Of a stretch of DNA of 64,000 nucleotides, positions 1 through 8,679 are shown in pieces. Origin of the DNA: Verrucomicrobiales bacterium. Lineage in GTDB: Bacteria > Verrucomicrobiota > Verrucomicrobiia > Limisphaerales > CAIMTB01. The translations under genes and the position numbers were made by a program. The notes under the pieces were generated by a model that did no database searches, was not told the origin of the DNA, and saw nothing but the letters and a program-made list of their open reading frames with translations. How positions within the stretch are numbered: position 1 is the first letter of the stretch; the number at the start of each line of letters is the position of its first letter. The stretch spans positions 1-64,000 of the forward strand of contig JAEUHG010000139.1 of the NCBI GenBank assembly GCA_016795425.1. The letters are read 5' to 3'.

Positions 1-140
1 AGGCAGTGAATCTGTTCGGGTCGTCCTACGTGCCAAGCCGTGCGTGAGCGAATCATCGTGAAGAGCCCGGTGCGGGAATACCGCTCGCCGGGATCTGTGG
101 GGGGGGCGCCGGGCAACCGGCGTCCCTACCCCGATCGCCC
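1..140 (+). mobile_element. 3' end of a group II intron (domains V and VI), truncated by window edge
   Basis: Positions 63-95 fold as a domain V: the lower stem GAGCCCGG pairs with CCGGGATC, the upper stem GCGG pairs with CCGC around GAATA, and the catalytic AGC triad is at 64-66. After a spacer of about 3 nt, 99-132 forms a domain VI-like hairpin in which GCGCCGG pairs with CCGGCG around GCAA, followed by a CTACCCCGA-like end, as is common at bacterial intron 3' ends. Bases 1-60 would be the tail of domain IV. A reverse transcriptase/maturase gene would be expected to the left of the window. Whether the intron is intact cannot be judged here. The call rests on pattern recognition of the hairpin series, not on a covariance search. 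Confidence 0.6.
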
Positions 141-190
141 CCGGTGTGGCGTCCGCGTCCCGCCCTGGTGAAGCGCCCCAGGTGCGCCCT

Positions 191-223
191 AAAAGGACAG
201 AGCCGGGGCACCATGCCCCGGCT
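191..223 (-). terminator. Rho-independent terminator of the PEP-CTERM gene
   Basis: A perfect 10-bp stem (201-210 with 214-223, AGCCGGGGCA/TGCCCCGGCT) with a 3-nt loop is followed on the minus strand by CTGTCCTTTT. It lies about 30 nt beyond the stop codon of the minus-strand gene ending at 255. Confidence 0.75.
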
Positions 224-254
224 GTGATGAAGGATCGGCAAGAGAGGCGTCAGG

Positions 255-1043
255 TCACGCGCGAATGCGACGTCGCATCGCCCAGGTGGCTCCGCCCAGC
301 GATATAATCGCACCGGCCGCCATGGTCCCCACCTCCGGAACAACGGGCGTCTCCACAATTTGCGCAAAGCCCGTCAGTGCCAGCACGTCGCCTCCACCGC
401 TCAAGGTGAATGCGGTGGTGACTTGCAGGAAATTCCAGGGTCCGGGGCCCGGCCCGAAGGCTGGTCCGGAGGCGAAGGGGCCATAGACATGGAACGAACC
501 TGCGGGCCCCGGGCCAAAAGCTGCCGCAGGACCAACGTCGACGCCCATTGTGGTCAATGGCATTCCGACTTCGGCGATCTGCAACGAAGGGCCCAGAATG
601 GGAGTGACACTGGCGCCGTTGCCGGTGAGGTCCGTAATGCCACCCACGACGCTGGCATCGACCAGATTCGGGAAGCCGGTGGGGACGATGGGGACGCCGA
701 AGATGAATTGGAAGTTGCTGGGAGCGCCAAAATCCGTGACGGCGATCCCGTAGGCGATGGATGGATCCGGATTCAATTGTCCGGTCATGGTGATGAAGAA
801 TCCGTCCCGTCGGAGGGAGAAGTCTTCAATGGCCCAGAATTCCTTTCCGGAATCGTCCTGGTCCTTCAGGAGTCTGGGCCCGTCGTAACTCACGCCATCC
901 ACCTGAATGGTGACGGTGGGTTCCTCGGTCTCATCGATCACGTCCAAGTCGATGAAATTTCCCGCGGCCATGGTGGCGGCGGGGACGATGGTGGCTAGGG
1001 TTGCGATTCCGACAATGCGTCCTGCGAGTTTTGAATACGTCAT
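255..1043 (-). CDS. PEP-CTERM-type secreted protein
   Basis: A 262-residue exported protein of unknown function. The start at 1043 is fixed by a strong Shine-Dalgarno (AAGGAGGAG on the minus strand, plus positions 1049-1057); the longer open frame upstream lacks one. Residues 1-27 form a signal peptide ending AAA/AAG. The C-terminus carries VPEVGT, a hydrophobic helix (AAGAIISLGGATW) and a basic MRRRIRA tail. That is the layout of PEP-CTERM sorting signals, which in the known families are processed by an exosortase; none is in this window. The middle is Gly/Pro/Phe-rich with a repeated GPGP pattern and no recognisable catalytic motif. The gene has its own terminator. It is divergent from the kinase/regulator pair at 1403, and an inverted repeat sits in the shared upstream region. 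Confidence 0.85.
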   Translation of the reverse strand: MTYSKLAGRIVGIATLATIVPAATMAAGNFIDLDVIDETEEPTVTIQVDGVSYDGPRLLKDQDDSGKEFWAIEDFSLRRDGFFITMTGQLNPDPSIAYGIAVTDFGAPSNFQFIFGVPIVPTGFPNLVDASVVGGITDLTGNGASVTPILGPSLQIAEVGMPLTTMGVDVGPAAAFGPGPAGSFHVYGPFASGPAFGPGPGPWNFLQVTTAFTLSGGGDVLALTGFAQIVETPVVPEVGTMAAGAIISLGGATWAMRRRIRA

Positions 1044-1402
1044 GAATTCTCCTCCTTGAAACCGCATGAGCGGTATCACTCTTAGGTATTCGCCTAGTAG
1101 ATTTCTCGCAAGGAATTGGTTGAACAAAAACCCGGACAGTGGGGATGTTGCCAAAGCCCTCGGTGACGTTGGTGGAGAGACTCAAGGCAGCGGCGGTCCC
1201 GGGGATTGGCAACGTCCAAATACGTTGGGCTTGTCGGCGATTCCTGCGGTGAGTGGATGGGTTTTCCCGTGTTCAAGGAATCCGCTTCCCGCGCCCGAAT
1301 TGCCTGATAAGTTTGCGGTATGAGGCATGCCGCAGGCCTGCCAATCCGGCGATCCGGTGATCCGACCCTGGGGGATCCGGAAGATTTGATTCCCACCCGC
1401 TC
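1044..1402. other. Divergent intergenic region with hairpins and a candidate operator
   Basis: No gene seen. It separates the PEP-CTERM gene (minus) from the sensor kinase (plus). It holds an ACCGC-ATGA-GCGGT hairpin at 1061-1074 in the PEP-CTERM leader, the dyad described separately at 1081-1097, and a 9-bp stem with a 3-nt loop (one G-T pair) at 1314-1334 (TGCGGTATG/CATGCCGCA) in front of the kinase. Confidence 0.6.
1081..1097. promoter_or_regulatory. Candidate operator: TAGG-N6-CCTA dyad
   Basis: CTTAGGTATTCGCCTAG contains the dyad TAGG-N6-CCTA. It lies about 40 bp upstream of the PEP-CTERM start and overlaps where a core promoter would be expected (TTGCGA, 17 bp, TACCTA on the minus strand). 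The nearest regulator is the LuxR-type response regulator at 3498-4145. The link between the two is inference. Confidence 0.35.
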
Positions 1403-3526
1403 ATGACGATCCCGCGGCGCATCGTTCTTCATGTCGCACTGGGAGTGGGAGTGGTGATCGCGGTGGTGACGGCTGTGACCTATTGGATGGTGTATCAAGC
1501 GGTCAAACAGCGGGATCTCCAACATCTCAACGCCTACGTTTCCGAACGCTCGCTGCGCGAGGAACAGACTTTTCGCCAGGTCGAAGGCAACCTGAGGCTG
1601 GTTCGTGGTCAGTTCTTGAAGCGGATGCGCGGAGCGTCGCCGTCGGCGCGAGACATTCAGGAAAAGTGGAATGCGCGATTCAGGCTGTTCCCGGACGGTG
1701 CCTGGCGCAGCCAGGAGAAGTTCCAGGACGGTCGGCGCTACTCGACCTTGTGGGCGCATCGGGACTTCGACATCAACCTCACCCATCAACTTCAGATTCT
1801 GCGGGCGCAGGACATTTGTGATGAGTTGCTGCCGGGTTGGGCGGACACGTTTCCGAGCGTCTATTTCGTTCTGCCGGGCTGGGCGAACATCGGCTTTGAT
1901 CCGCGCATTCCCTCCTGGGTGTGGGACACGCCGGCAGACTACGACGCCACCGAACTGGAATGGTTTCAACTCGCATTGCCCAGGAACCAGGTGGCGACGG
2001 GGCTGTCGTGGACCGGCGTTCTCGAAGAGCCGACAACAAAGATGCCGATGGTCTCGGTCTACATCCCGATGGAATTGGATGGGACCTTTCTGGGGTCCAT
2101 CGGCCACGACATTGATGTGAGCCGGATGATGGACGAGGCCACGCGGAGCGGACTCACGGGTGTGACGCATCTGATATTCCGCTCGGACGGCCGATTGATC
2201 GCGCACCCGACCCGGAGGGCGGAGATCATCGCGACCAAGGGCCGACTCCGAATGCAGGAGTGCGGCGAGCCCGCGTTGGCCAGCTTGTATCGGGCGGTGA
2301 GTTCGGTAGGCGAACAACGATTCTCGGGCTACGACAGTGTCAGCGAAGTGTATTATTCGGTGGCACGGCTGTCCGGACCGGATTGGCTATTCCTGACGAT
2401 GATGCCCAGGGCGCAGTTGCACCAGCAGGCTTTCGCATCGGCGCAATGGGTTGTCTGGTCGGGATTGGTGTCGCTGTCCCTGGTGCTGGTCTGTCTTGGC
2501 GCCGTGCTGCGACGCCAGATATCGCGGCCGCTGATGGAGTTGACATTGGCCACGCGCCAGATGAGCCGAGGCAATCCGACCGCGCGCGCCCGGGTCCGTC
2601 GCAACGACGAACTGGGAGATTTGGCACAGACGTTTAACGAGATGGCCAGTCAGGTGGCCGCGCGCGAGTCGGAACTGCGCCAACTCAACCTCGAGCTGGA
2701 GAACCGGGTGGCGGTGCGAACCGCGGATCTGACCCAGGCCAACCAGGAGCTCGACCAGGCACGGGAGGAAGCGTTGCGACTGTTGGCGCGCGAGCGTGAG
2801 TTGGGCGAGTTGAAGAGCGATTTTGTGTCGCTCGTGTCCCACGAATTCCGGACACCGCTGGAGATCATCCTGTCATCAACGGACAACCTTCAGCGGTATC
2901 ATGACCGCTTGTTGCCCGAAAAGCGGCAGCAGCTCCTGGGGACCATTCAGAAAGCCGTGCGACGGATGGCGGACATGATGGAGGAGGTGCTGGTCCTTGG
3001 CAGGCTGCAGACGGACAGGGTCACCTTCCGGCCTGCCGCGCTCGATCTCCGGTCGTTGTGCCGCCGACTCTGCGATGAGGTGGACTCCGCCACCAACGGG
3101 CGATGTCCCATCCGGTTGGAACTGGACGGAGTGCCGGAAACGGTCGTCGCCGATGAAGGTTTGCTGCGCCACATCTTCAACAACCTGCTGGGCAACGCGG
3201 TGAAGTATTCGCCGGCTTCCGAGCCGGTGATGTTTCACCTCCGGAAGCAAGGTGACCGAGTCGTCTGCGAGGTTCGGGACCGGGGTTGTGGCATCCCTGA
3301 AGCCGATCAGAAGCGGGTGTTCCAGGCGTTTCACCGCGGCAGCAACGTGCGGCAGATCCCGGGCACCGGCCTCGGTTTGATGATTGTGCAGCGATGCGTC
3401 GCCCTGCACGGCGGCGAGATCCAATTCGAAAGCACCGAAGGACAGGGCTCGACCTTTACCGTCGCGCTGCCGCTGTTCGCCCCTGAATCGAAACCCGATG
3501 AAAACCATACTGGTGATCGAAGATGA
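1403..3526 (+). CDS. Membrane sensor histidine kinase
   Basis: A 707-residue two-component kinase. Transmembrane helix 1 is at about residues 8-30. A long extracytoplasmic region (about 31-345) looks like a double-Cache sensor (a YIPM-type strand, then RSDGRLIAHP). Helix 2 is at about 347-370, followed by a HAMP linker and a coiled coil to about 470. The HisKA dimerisation box SHEFRTP places the phospho-acceptor at His480. The ATPase domain has the N box (NNLLGNAVKYSP), G1 (DRGCGIP) and G2 (GTGLGL). The response regulator gene overlaps its 3' end by 29 nt, so the pair is co-transcribed and probably translationally coupled. The ligand cannot be read from the sequence. The ABC exporter operon that follows is a likely target (inference). 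Confidence 0.9.
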   Translation: MTIPRRIVLHVALGVGVVIAVVTAVTYWMVYQAVKQRDLQHLNAYVSERSLREEQTFRQVEGNLRLVRGQFLKRMRGASPSARDIQEKWNARFRLFPDGAWRSQEKFQDGRRYSTLWAHRDFDINLTHQLQILRAQDICDELLPGWADTFPSVYFVLPGWANIGFDPRIPSWVWDTPADYDATELEWFQLALPRNQVATGLSWTGVLEEPTTKMPMVSVYIPMELDGTFLGSIGHDIDVSRMMDEATRSGLTGVTHLIFRSDGRLIAHPTRRAEIIATKGRLRMQECGEPALASLYRAVSSVGEQRFSGYDSVSEVYYSVARLSGPDWLFLTMMPRAQLHQQAFASAQWVVWSGLVSLSLVLVCLGAVLRRQISRPLMELTLATRQMSRGNPTARARVRRNDELGDLAQTFNEMASQVAARESELRQLNLELENRVAVRTADLTQANQELDQAREEALRLLARERELGELKSDFVSLVSHEFRTPLEIILSSTDNLQRYHDRLLPEKRQQLLGTIQKAVRRMADMMEEVLVLGRLQTDRVTFRPAALDLRSLCRRLCDEVDSATNGRCPIRLELDGVPETVVADEGLLRHIFNNLLGNAVKYSPASEPVMFHLRKQGDRVVCEVRDRGCGIPEADQKRVFQAFHRGSNVRQIPGTGLGLMIVQRCVALHGGEIQFESTEGQGSTFTVALPLFAPESKPDENHTGDRR

Positions 3527-4145
3527 GCCCGAGACGCTGGACAACCTCGTGCTCATGATCGAGATGGAGGGATTCCGCGCCATCCGTGCTTCGAATGGCC
3601 GCGACGGCATCGAGGTCGCCCTCCGCGAAGCCCCGGATCTCATCCTGTGTGATGTGTCCATGCCCGAGTTGGATGGCTACGGAGTCTTGGAGCATTTGCG
3701 CGCGGATCGCCGAACCGCCGGATGTCCTTTTATTTTCCTGACCGCGAAGGGGGACAAGAAAGACCTGCGAACGGGAATGAACCTTGGGGCGGACGATTAT
3801 CTGACCAAACCCGCCGGCGCCGAGGATTTGCTGGAGGCCATTCACGCTCGTCTCGAACGGCAGGAAGAAAAGGAGGAGGCCGCTTTGTCACGCGTGGAGG
3901 TGAGGCCCGACTTCGACTCCGCCAAACCTCTCGAGGCCCTGGGCCTGACGCCGCGCGAGGCCGAAGTCCTCCTTTGGCTGGCGCAGGGCAAAGCCAACGG
4001 TGACATCGCTGCCGTTCTTGGCTGCGCCGAGAACACCGTGAAGGTTCACACCGCTCGGATCTTCGAAAAATTAGGGTGCGAAAACCGGGGAGCAGCAGCG
4101 ATCCGGGCCCTCGAAATCCTCAGCAAACCTTCACGTCGCCGCTGA
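3498..4145 (+). CDS. Response regulator, REC plus LuxR-type HTH (NarL/FixJ family)
   Basis: A 215-residue cognate regulator of the overlapping kinase. The receiver domain starts MKTILVIEDEPE; the acidic pair is in IEDE, the phospho-acceptor is Asp52 in LILCDVSMPE, and the conserved Lys is in YLTKP. After a short Glu-rich linker, the HTH has the LuxR signature LTPREAEVL...NTVKVHTARIFEKLG. The ATG at 3498 lies inside the kinase gene. Family knowledge says such proteins bind short inverted repeats as dimers. Two dyads nearby (1081-1097 and 4245-4261) are possible sites, untested. Confidence 0.92.
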   Translation: MKTILVIEDEPETLDNLVLMIEMEGFRAIRASNGRDGIEVALREAPDLILCDVSMPELDGYGVLEHLRADRRTAGCPFIFLTAKGDKKDLRTGMNLGADDYLTKPAGAEDLLEAIHARLERQEEKEEAALSRVEVRPDFDSAKPLEALGLTPREAEVLLWLAQGKANGDIAAVLGCAENTVKVHTARIFEKLGCENRGAAAIRALEILSKPSRRR

Positions 4146-4244
4146 TAGCGACGGGCCACTTCAAGACAGCGGACCGGCTTTGAAGCCGTCCAGGCGCGGG
4201 CCTCGAGCCGATGTCGGCGCGCAGGCCCGTGCCTGGATGGGCGT

Positions 4245-4261
4245 AATACCGAAGCGGTATT
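4245..4261. promoter_or_regulatory. Candidate operator upstream of the ABC exporter
   Basis: A perfect 7-bp inverted repeat AATACCG-AAG-CGGTATT lies in the 268-bp gap between the response regulator and the exporter operon, about 150 bp before the permease start. It shares the core ATACCG with the leader of the PEP-CTERM gene (GATACCGC on the minus strand near 1070). It could be an operator or an mRNA hairpin. Confidence 0.35.
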
Positions 4262-4413
4262 CTCCGAACCGCTGGCGCCAGGATAGGAAAGGACCATGAA
4301 CTGCGTCCTGCGCCGAGCCATCGACGACCTGAGTGGAGAACCGACTCCTCCTCGGTTGCCCGCGGGATTCTCGACGATGTGACCGCTGGCGAACGCCTGA
4401 CCTAGCCCCATCC

Positions 4414-5553
4414 ATGAACGACCTAGCCCTCAAAATGCTGCTCGGAGACCGAGCCAAATACATCATGTTGGTGAGCGGACTGACCTTCGCGTCCCTGCTC
4501 ATGACGGAACAAGCCGCGATCTTCTGCGGCATCATGCAGTGGTCCGGATCCACGCTGGACAATGTCGGCGCGCCGATCTGGGTCGTCGATCCGATGGTCG
4601 AGCAGGTCAACGACACCGAGGCGCTGCGGGATACGGATCTCCACCGGGTACGGTCGGTCGAAGGCGTGGCCTGGGCGGCGCCTTTTTACCAGGGAGTTCT
4701 AAGGACCCGGATGCGGGATGGTTCGTTCAAGTTCGTGCAATTGGTGGGGATCGACGCGGCGACATTTGCCGGCGCCCCGGCGGAGGTGGTCGAGGGCGAC
4801 CTTAACCAATTGCGGCTTCCCAATACGGTGATCCTGGACGAGTACGGGGCGCAGAAGCTCAGTCGAGATCCGGCGAGGCCGATCGCGGTGGGCGATTCGT
4901 TCGAGATCAACGATCACGAAGCGCGGGTCGTGGGGATCTGCCGGACCCGAATGTCATTCTCGGGCAATCCGTATGTCTTCACGACGTACGACCAGGCGCT
5001 GCAATACGCTCCCGGGACGCGCAAGATGCTCTCCTGCGTACTGGTCGGTGCTGCCGAAGGGAAAGAGCCGGCTGCGGTGGCGCGTCGGATCGGGCAGGCA
5101 ACAGGACTGAAGGCCTACACCCGCGACGAGTTCTTTTGGCTGACCGTCTGGTGGTTCATTGAGAACACCGGCATCCCGGTGGCCTTCGGGGCCACAGTGC
5201 TATTGGGATTCGTGGTCGGCTTGGCGATCAGCAGTCAGACGTTTTATTCGTTCGTCCTCGAGAATCTGCGAAATCTGGGGGCACTGAAGGCCATGGGAGC
5301 GTCGGACCGCGTGCTCGCGCGGATGGTGATGCTTCAGACACTGACCGTGGGACTCATTGGCTACGGCTGCGGGGTCGGGTTGGCCTCCTTGTTTGGCATG
5401 GTGGTCCTGCGGAAGGGCATGCCGCCTTTCTTCCTCCCGTGGCAACTGCCGCTGCTGACCCTGGGCGCGGTGCTGTTCATCTGCTGGATGGCGGCATCGC
5501 TCGGCATACGAAAGATCCGCCAATTGGAACCGGCGGTGGTGTTTCGCGGCTAA
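4414..5553 (+). CDS. ABC transporter permease, FtsX/DevC-like
   Basis: A 379-residue inner-membrane permease. There is one N-terminal helix (about residues 17-40), a periplasmic domain of about 200 residues, then three helices from about 252 onward. This is the four-helix topology of the MacB/FtsX/DevC group. The conserved cytoplasmic stretch ENLRNLGALKAMGAS between helices 2 and 3 is the family coupling region. The ATG at 4414 is preferred because the upstream extension is Arg-rich and lacks family features. It is the first gene of a permease-ATPase-adaptor-outer-membrane-channel operon, so it most likely exports a molecule across both membranes. The substrate is unknown. Confidence 0.88.
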   Translation: MNDLALKMLLGDRAKYIMLVSGLTFASLLMTEQAAIFCGIMQWSGSTLDNVGAPIWVVDPMVEQVNDTEALRDTDLHRVRSVEGVAWAAPFYQGVLRTRMRDGSFKFVQLVGIDAATFAGAPAEVVEGDLNQLRLPNTVILDEYGAQKLSRDPARPIAVGDSFEINDHEARVVGICRTRMSFSGNPYVFTTYDQALQYAPGTRKMLSCVLVGAAEGKEPAAVARRIGQATGLKAYTRDEFFWLTVWWFIENTGIPVAFGATVLLGFVVGLAISSQTFYSFVLENLRNLGALKAMGASDRVLARMVMLQTLTVGLIGYGCGVGLASLFGMVVLRKGMPPFFLPWQLPLLTLGAVLFICWMAASLGIRKIRQLEPAVVFRG

Positions 5554-5609
5554 GACCTGCGTGACGGAAGCCGGCTGGTGAATTCAACCATCATTCGAAG
5601 GGAACATTT

Positions 5610-6323
5610 ATGAATCGCATCGCAGTCAGGACCTCGTGTGTGTGCAAGGGATTTGGTGAGGGCGAGAGCCGCACCGAGGTGCTCAAGGAGGTGAATTTTG
5701 AGGCCCAGATGGGCGAGTTGCTCATGCTGGTCGGGCCATCCGGATGCGGCAAAACCACGCTCCTAAGCGTAATTGCCGGGACGCTGGGAGTGGATCGCGG
5801 CGAAGTGGAGGTCTTCGATTCGCCGTTGCATCGACTCCAGACCAAGGAGGTCACCCAGTTTCGGGCCTCGAACATCGGATTCATTTTCCAGCAGTACAAC
5901 CTGATCCCCACCTTGAATTGCATCGAGAACGTCAGCGTTCCGCTGCGCATCCAGGGGGCGACCGCCGCTGACGCCGAGGACAAGGCCGCCGCGATGTTGG
6001 AGACCGTCGGACTCGGAAAGCGCATCCGGCACCGGCCGAACATGCTGTCCGGTGGCCAACAGCAGCGTGTCGCCATCGCGCGCGCGCTGGTTCATGACCC
6101 GAAGCTGATCATCTGCGACGAGCCCACGGCGGCCCTGGACAGCGAGAACGGCGCCCGAGTCATGGAGATCCTGCGAGGAGTCGCCGCCCGACCGGATCGC
6201 TGCGTGATCATTGTCACGCATGACAACCGCATTTTTCGGTATGCCGACCGTATGACGCACATGGAAGACGGTCGGATCCATCACACCGACAACCCTGAAA
6301 CCGGCGCCATGGAGCGCCAATAA
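5610..6323 (+). CDS. ABC transporter ATPase, LolD/MacB/DevA-like
   Basis: A 237-residue ATPase energising the adjacent permease. Walker A is GPSGCGKT (42-49), the Q-loop is FIFQQYNLIP, the signature is LSGGQQQRVAIARA, Walker B is LIICDEP, and the switch His is in IIVTHD. Length and motifs fit the small ATPases of the MacB/LolD/DevA class. It lies 56 bp after the permease and about 15 bp before the adaptor. Confidence 0.95.
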   Translation: MNRIAVRTSCVCKGFGEGESRTEVLKEVNFEAQMGELLMLVGPSGCGKTTLLSVIAGTLGVDRGEVEVFDSPLHRLQTKEVTQFRASNIGFIFQQYNLIPTLNCIENVSVPLRIQGATAADAEDKAAAMLETVGLGKRIRHRPNMLSGGQQQRVAIARALVHDPKLIICDEPTAALDSENGARVMEILRGVAARPDRCVIIVTHDNRIFRYADRMTHMEDGRIHHTDNPETGAMERQ

Positions 6324-6337
6324 GACCCTTGGAATCT

Positions 6338-7288
6338 ATGTTACACAGAATGACAACCTTCTATGTCGCCTTGGCGGGCACGGCAGGAACCGCCGCCCTG
6401 GTGGCGCATCTCAACGCCTCGTCGCCCATCAAACATCCGCCCATTGAACCACCGGCCAAACCCTACGAGCTCTGCGTCGCCGCCTCCGGAATTGTCGAGG
6501 CCATGAGCGAGAATGTCTCCATTGGCGTGCCCGAGGCGGGCCTGATCGAGACGGTCCACGTCGCGGTCTGGGATGAAGTGCGCGAAGGGCAGCCACTGTT
6601 CACCTTGGATGGCCGGGAACTGCGAGCGGAGATTGCAGTGCGCGAGGCCGAAGTGTTGGTGGCAGAGGCCACCTTGCGACGGATCCAGGATCAACTGTCG
6701 CGCCTCAAGGGTGTGACCGATCCGCGCGCGGTCAGTGCCGAGGAAGTTCGAACCAAAGAGCACGACGTCCAAGTCGCCGCTGCCCAGGTGAAGTCGGCCC
6801 AGGCCCAGCTCGAACAGCGCCGGGTGCGACTCGCCCGACTCACCGTCGCCGCCCCACGGCCCGGCACCATTTTGCAGGTGAACGTGAGGTCGGGCGAATT
6901 CGCGTCGGCCACGCCGAAGTCTCCCGCGATGGTGCTTGGGGACCTGGAGCACCTCCAGGTACGAGCGGACGTTGACGAACAGAACGCGACGCGGCTTCAG
7001 CCGGGGATGACGGCGACGGCGTTTCTCAAAGGAGTCACCACCGACCCGATCGCCTTGGACTTCGTGCGAATAGAGCCGTACGTGGTGCCCAAGGTGTCAT
7101 TGACCGGTGCCAGTACCGAGCGTGTGGACACGCGTGTGTTACAGGTCATCTATTCCTTCCGGCGTCCGGCGGATCGTGCGGTGTATGTCGGTCAACAGGT
7201 CGATCTCTTTGTGAAATCCGACCACGAGTCGGTCACCGAGGGGGATTCTCCCGTCAAACAACTGGCGCGGACGGAGGTGGTCCGATGA
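6338..7288 (+). CDS. Periplasmic adaptor (HlyD/DevB family) of the ABC exporter
   Basis: A 316-residue membrane-fusion protein. An N-terminal signal anchor (FYVALAGTAGTAALVAHL) is followed by a lipoyl half-motif (ASGIVEA...GVPEAGLIETVHV), a helical hairpin of two long Ala/Glu-rich coiled coils (about 90-165), the second lipoyl half, and a beta-barrel domain. It should bridge the permease to the TolC-like protein encoded next. Start choice is uncertain: ATG 6338 is used, with TTG 6329 and ATG 6350 as alternatives. The 3' end overlaps the next gene by ATGA. Confidence 0.88.
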   Translation: MLHRMTTFYVALAGTAGTAALVAHLNASSPIKHPPIEPPAKPYELCVAASGIVEAMSENVSIGVPEAGLIETVHVAVWDEVREGQPLFTLDGRELRAEIAVREAEVLVAEATLRRIQDQLSRLKGVTDPRAVSAEEVRTKEHDVQVAAAQVKSAQAQLEQRRVRLARLTVAAPRPGTILQVNVRSGEFASATPKSPAMVLGDLEHLQVRADVDEQNATRLQPGMTATAFLKGVTTDPIALDFVRIEPYVVPKVSLTGASTERVDTRVLQVIYSFRRPADRAVYVGQQVDLFVKSDHESVTEGDSPVKQLARTEVVR

Positions 7289-8679
7289 ACGCAACGACAC
7301 TCATCAGCGTGATTCTCACGGCACCCTTGCTTCTGTCGGGTTGTGCCGTCGGTCCAGATTACCACCGGCCAACCGTACCGCAGCAGGCGCGTTGGAAGGA
7401 GTCGGTGGCACCGGTGTCGAACACGGTGTTGCCGCCGTCGTGGTGGAGAAGTTTCGGTGATGCCGAGCTCGACGCGCTGGAGGACCAGGCCGTGGCGGCG
7501 AACCAAGACCTTCAGGTGGCCATGGCGCGCGTCCGGGAGGCGCGAGCCCTTCATCGCGCGAGTCGCGCCGACCTGTATCCGATGTTGTCGGGGAGCCAGG
7601 CGTATACCCGGAGCCGACTGAGCGAGAACCGGGCCAATACGCTGCCGGGCGACCTGGAGTCGGATGATTTCAGTGCCTCCTTCGATCTCAGCTACGAGCT
7701 CGATCTTTGGGGCCGGGTGCGGCGAAGCGCCGAGGCGTCGAAGGGTGATGCCGCATCGGTCGCCTGGGATCTGCAGACCGTGTTACTGACCCTGACGGCG
7801 GATGTGGCGCGGACTTATTGCGGGCTGCGTTCCCTGGACCAGGAACGGGAGGTGGTGGAGGCGACGATCGAGATCCGAGCGGACGAGGTCGGTCTGCAGA
7901 CCTCTCGCCACCGGGCGGGCCTCATCCATGAAGCGGATCTGATGCGTGCGCGGACCGAACATGCGGCGTCGCAGGCGGAATTGCAGGCCATCCTCCGAGT
8001 GCGGGCGCAGATGGAACATGCGCTCGCGGTGTTGTGCGGACAATCAGCGGGGGATTTCACGGTGGCCCGACGGCGCGCCGGGTTGTCGACTCCGGAGATT
8101 CCGGCAGGACTGCCGTCCACATTGCTTGAGCGGCGTCCCGACATTCTGGCGGCGGAGGAGCGCTTGAAGGCCGCTTCGGCGCGGATTGGCGTGGCGAAGG
8201 CGGCGTTTTTTCCCACGGTGAAAATCACCGGCACGGCGGGTTTGGCGAGTGCGGATCTGGGAACCCTCTTCAATTGGCCGAGCAAGGTGGGGTCGATAGG
8301 GCCGAGCATTCATGTGCCGATTTTCGAGGGCGGAAAGAACAGGGCCGATTTGAAAGGCGCGGAGGCGCGTTATGATCAAGCCCTCGCCGGGTATCGGGCC
8401 GCCATTCTGACGGCCTTTCGCGAGGTCGAGGATGCCCTGTCCGATCTCACCACCCTGTCCGCACAGAGCGAAGCGGTGGGGCGGGCCCTGCAATCGGCCC
8501 GCGACACGGCGTCCCTGGCGAACGAGCGATATGCGCAGGGCCTCTCGAGTTATCTCGACGTGGTGGATGCCCGGCGCGTTGCCCTCGACGCGGAGCGTCA
8601 GGAAGCGCAGTTGATCGGGCAACGGGCGGTATCGACGATCCTGCTGGCCAAGGCGATGGGAGGCGGTTGGGAAGACTAG
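7285..8679 (+). CDS. Outer-membrane efflux channel, TolC/NodT-type lipoprotein
   Basis: 464 residues. The signal peptide ends in the lipobox LLSGC, followed by AVGPDYHRP, the classic NodT-family N-terminus. Two OEP repeats follow, including DLWGRVRRSAEA and SYLDVVDARR, which are typical of the family. It is the outer-membrane exit duct of the exporter encoded upstream, and its ATGA start overlap with the adaptor gene suggests coupled translation. Its TAG stop overlaps the TAG of the opposite-strand phosphoesterase gene in a shared CTAG. Confidence 0.95.
   Translation: MNATTLISVILTAPLLLSGCAVGPDYHRPTVPQQARWKESVAPVSNTVLPPSWWRSFGDAELDALEDQAVAANQDLQVAMARVREARALHRASRADLYPMLSGSQAYTRSRLSENRANTLPGDLESDDFSASFDLSYELDLWGRVRRSAEASKGDAASVAWDLQTVLLTLTADVARTYCGLRSLDQEREVVEATIEIRADEVGLQTSRHRAGLIHEADLMRARTEHAASQAELQAILRVRAQMEHALAVLCGQSAGDFTVARRRAGLSTPEIPAGLPSTLLERRPDILAAEERLKAASARIGVAKAAFFPTVKITGTAGLASADLGTLFNWPSKVGSIGPSIHVPIFEGGKNRADLKGAEARYDQALAGYRAAILTAFREVEDALSDLTTLSAQSEAVGRALQSARDTASLANERYAQGLSSYLDVVDARRVALDAERQEAQLIGQRAVSTILLAKAMGGGWED

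Noticed and set aside
52-367. Minus-strand frame of 104 codons near the left edge
   Set aside because: Overlaps the intron end, the terminator and the 3' end of the PEP-CTERM gene; Arg/Pro-rich and without motif.
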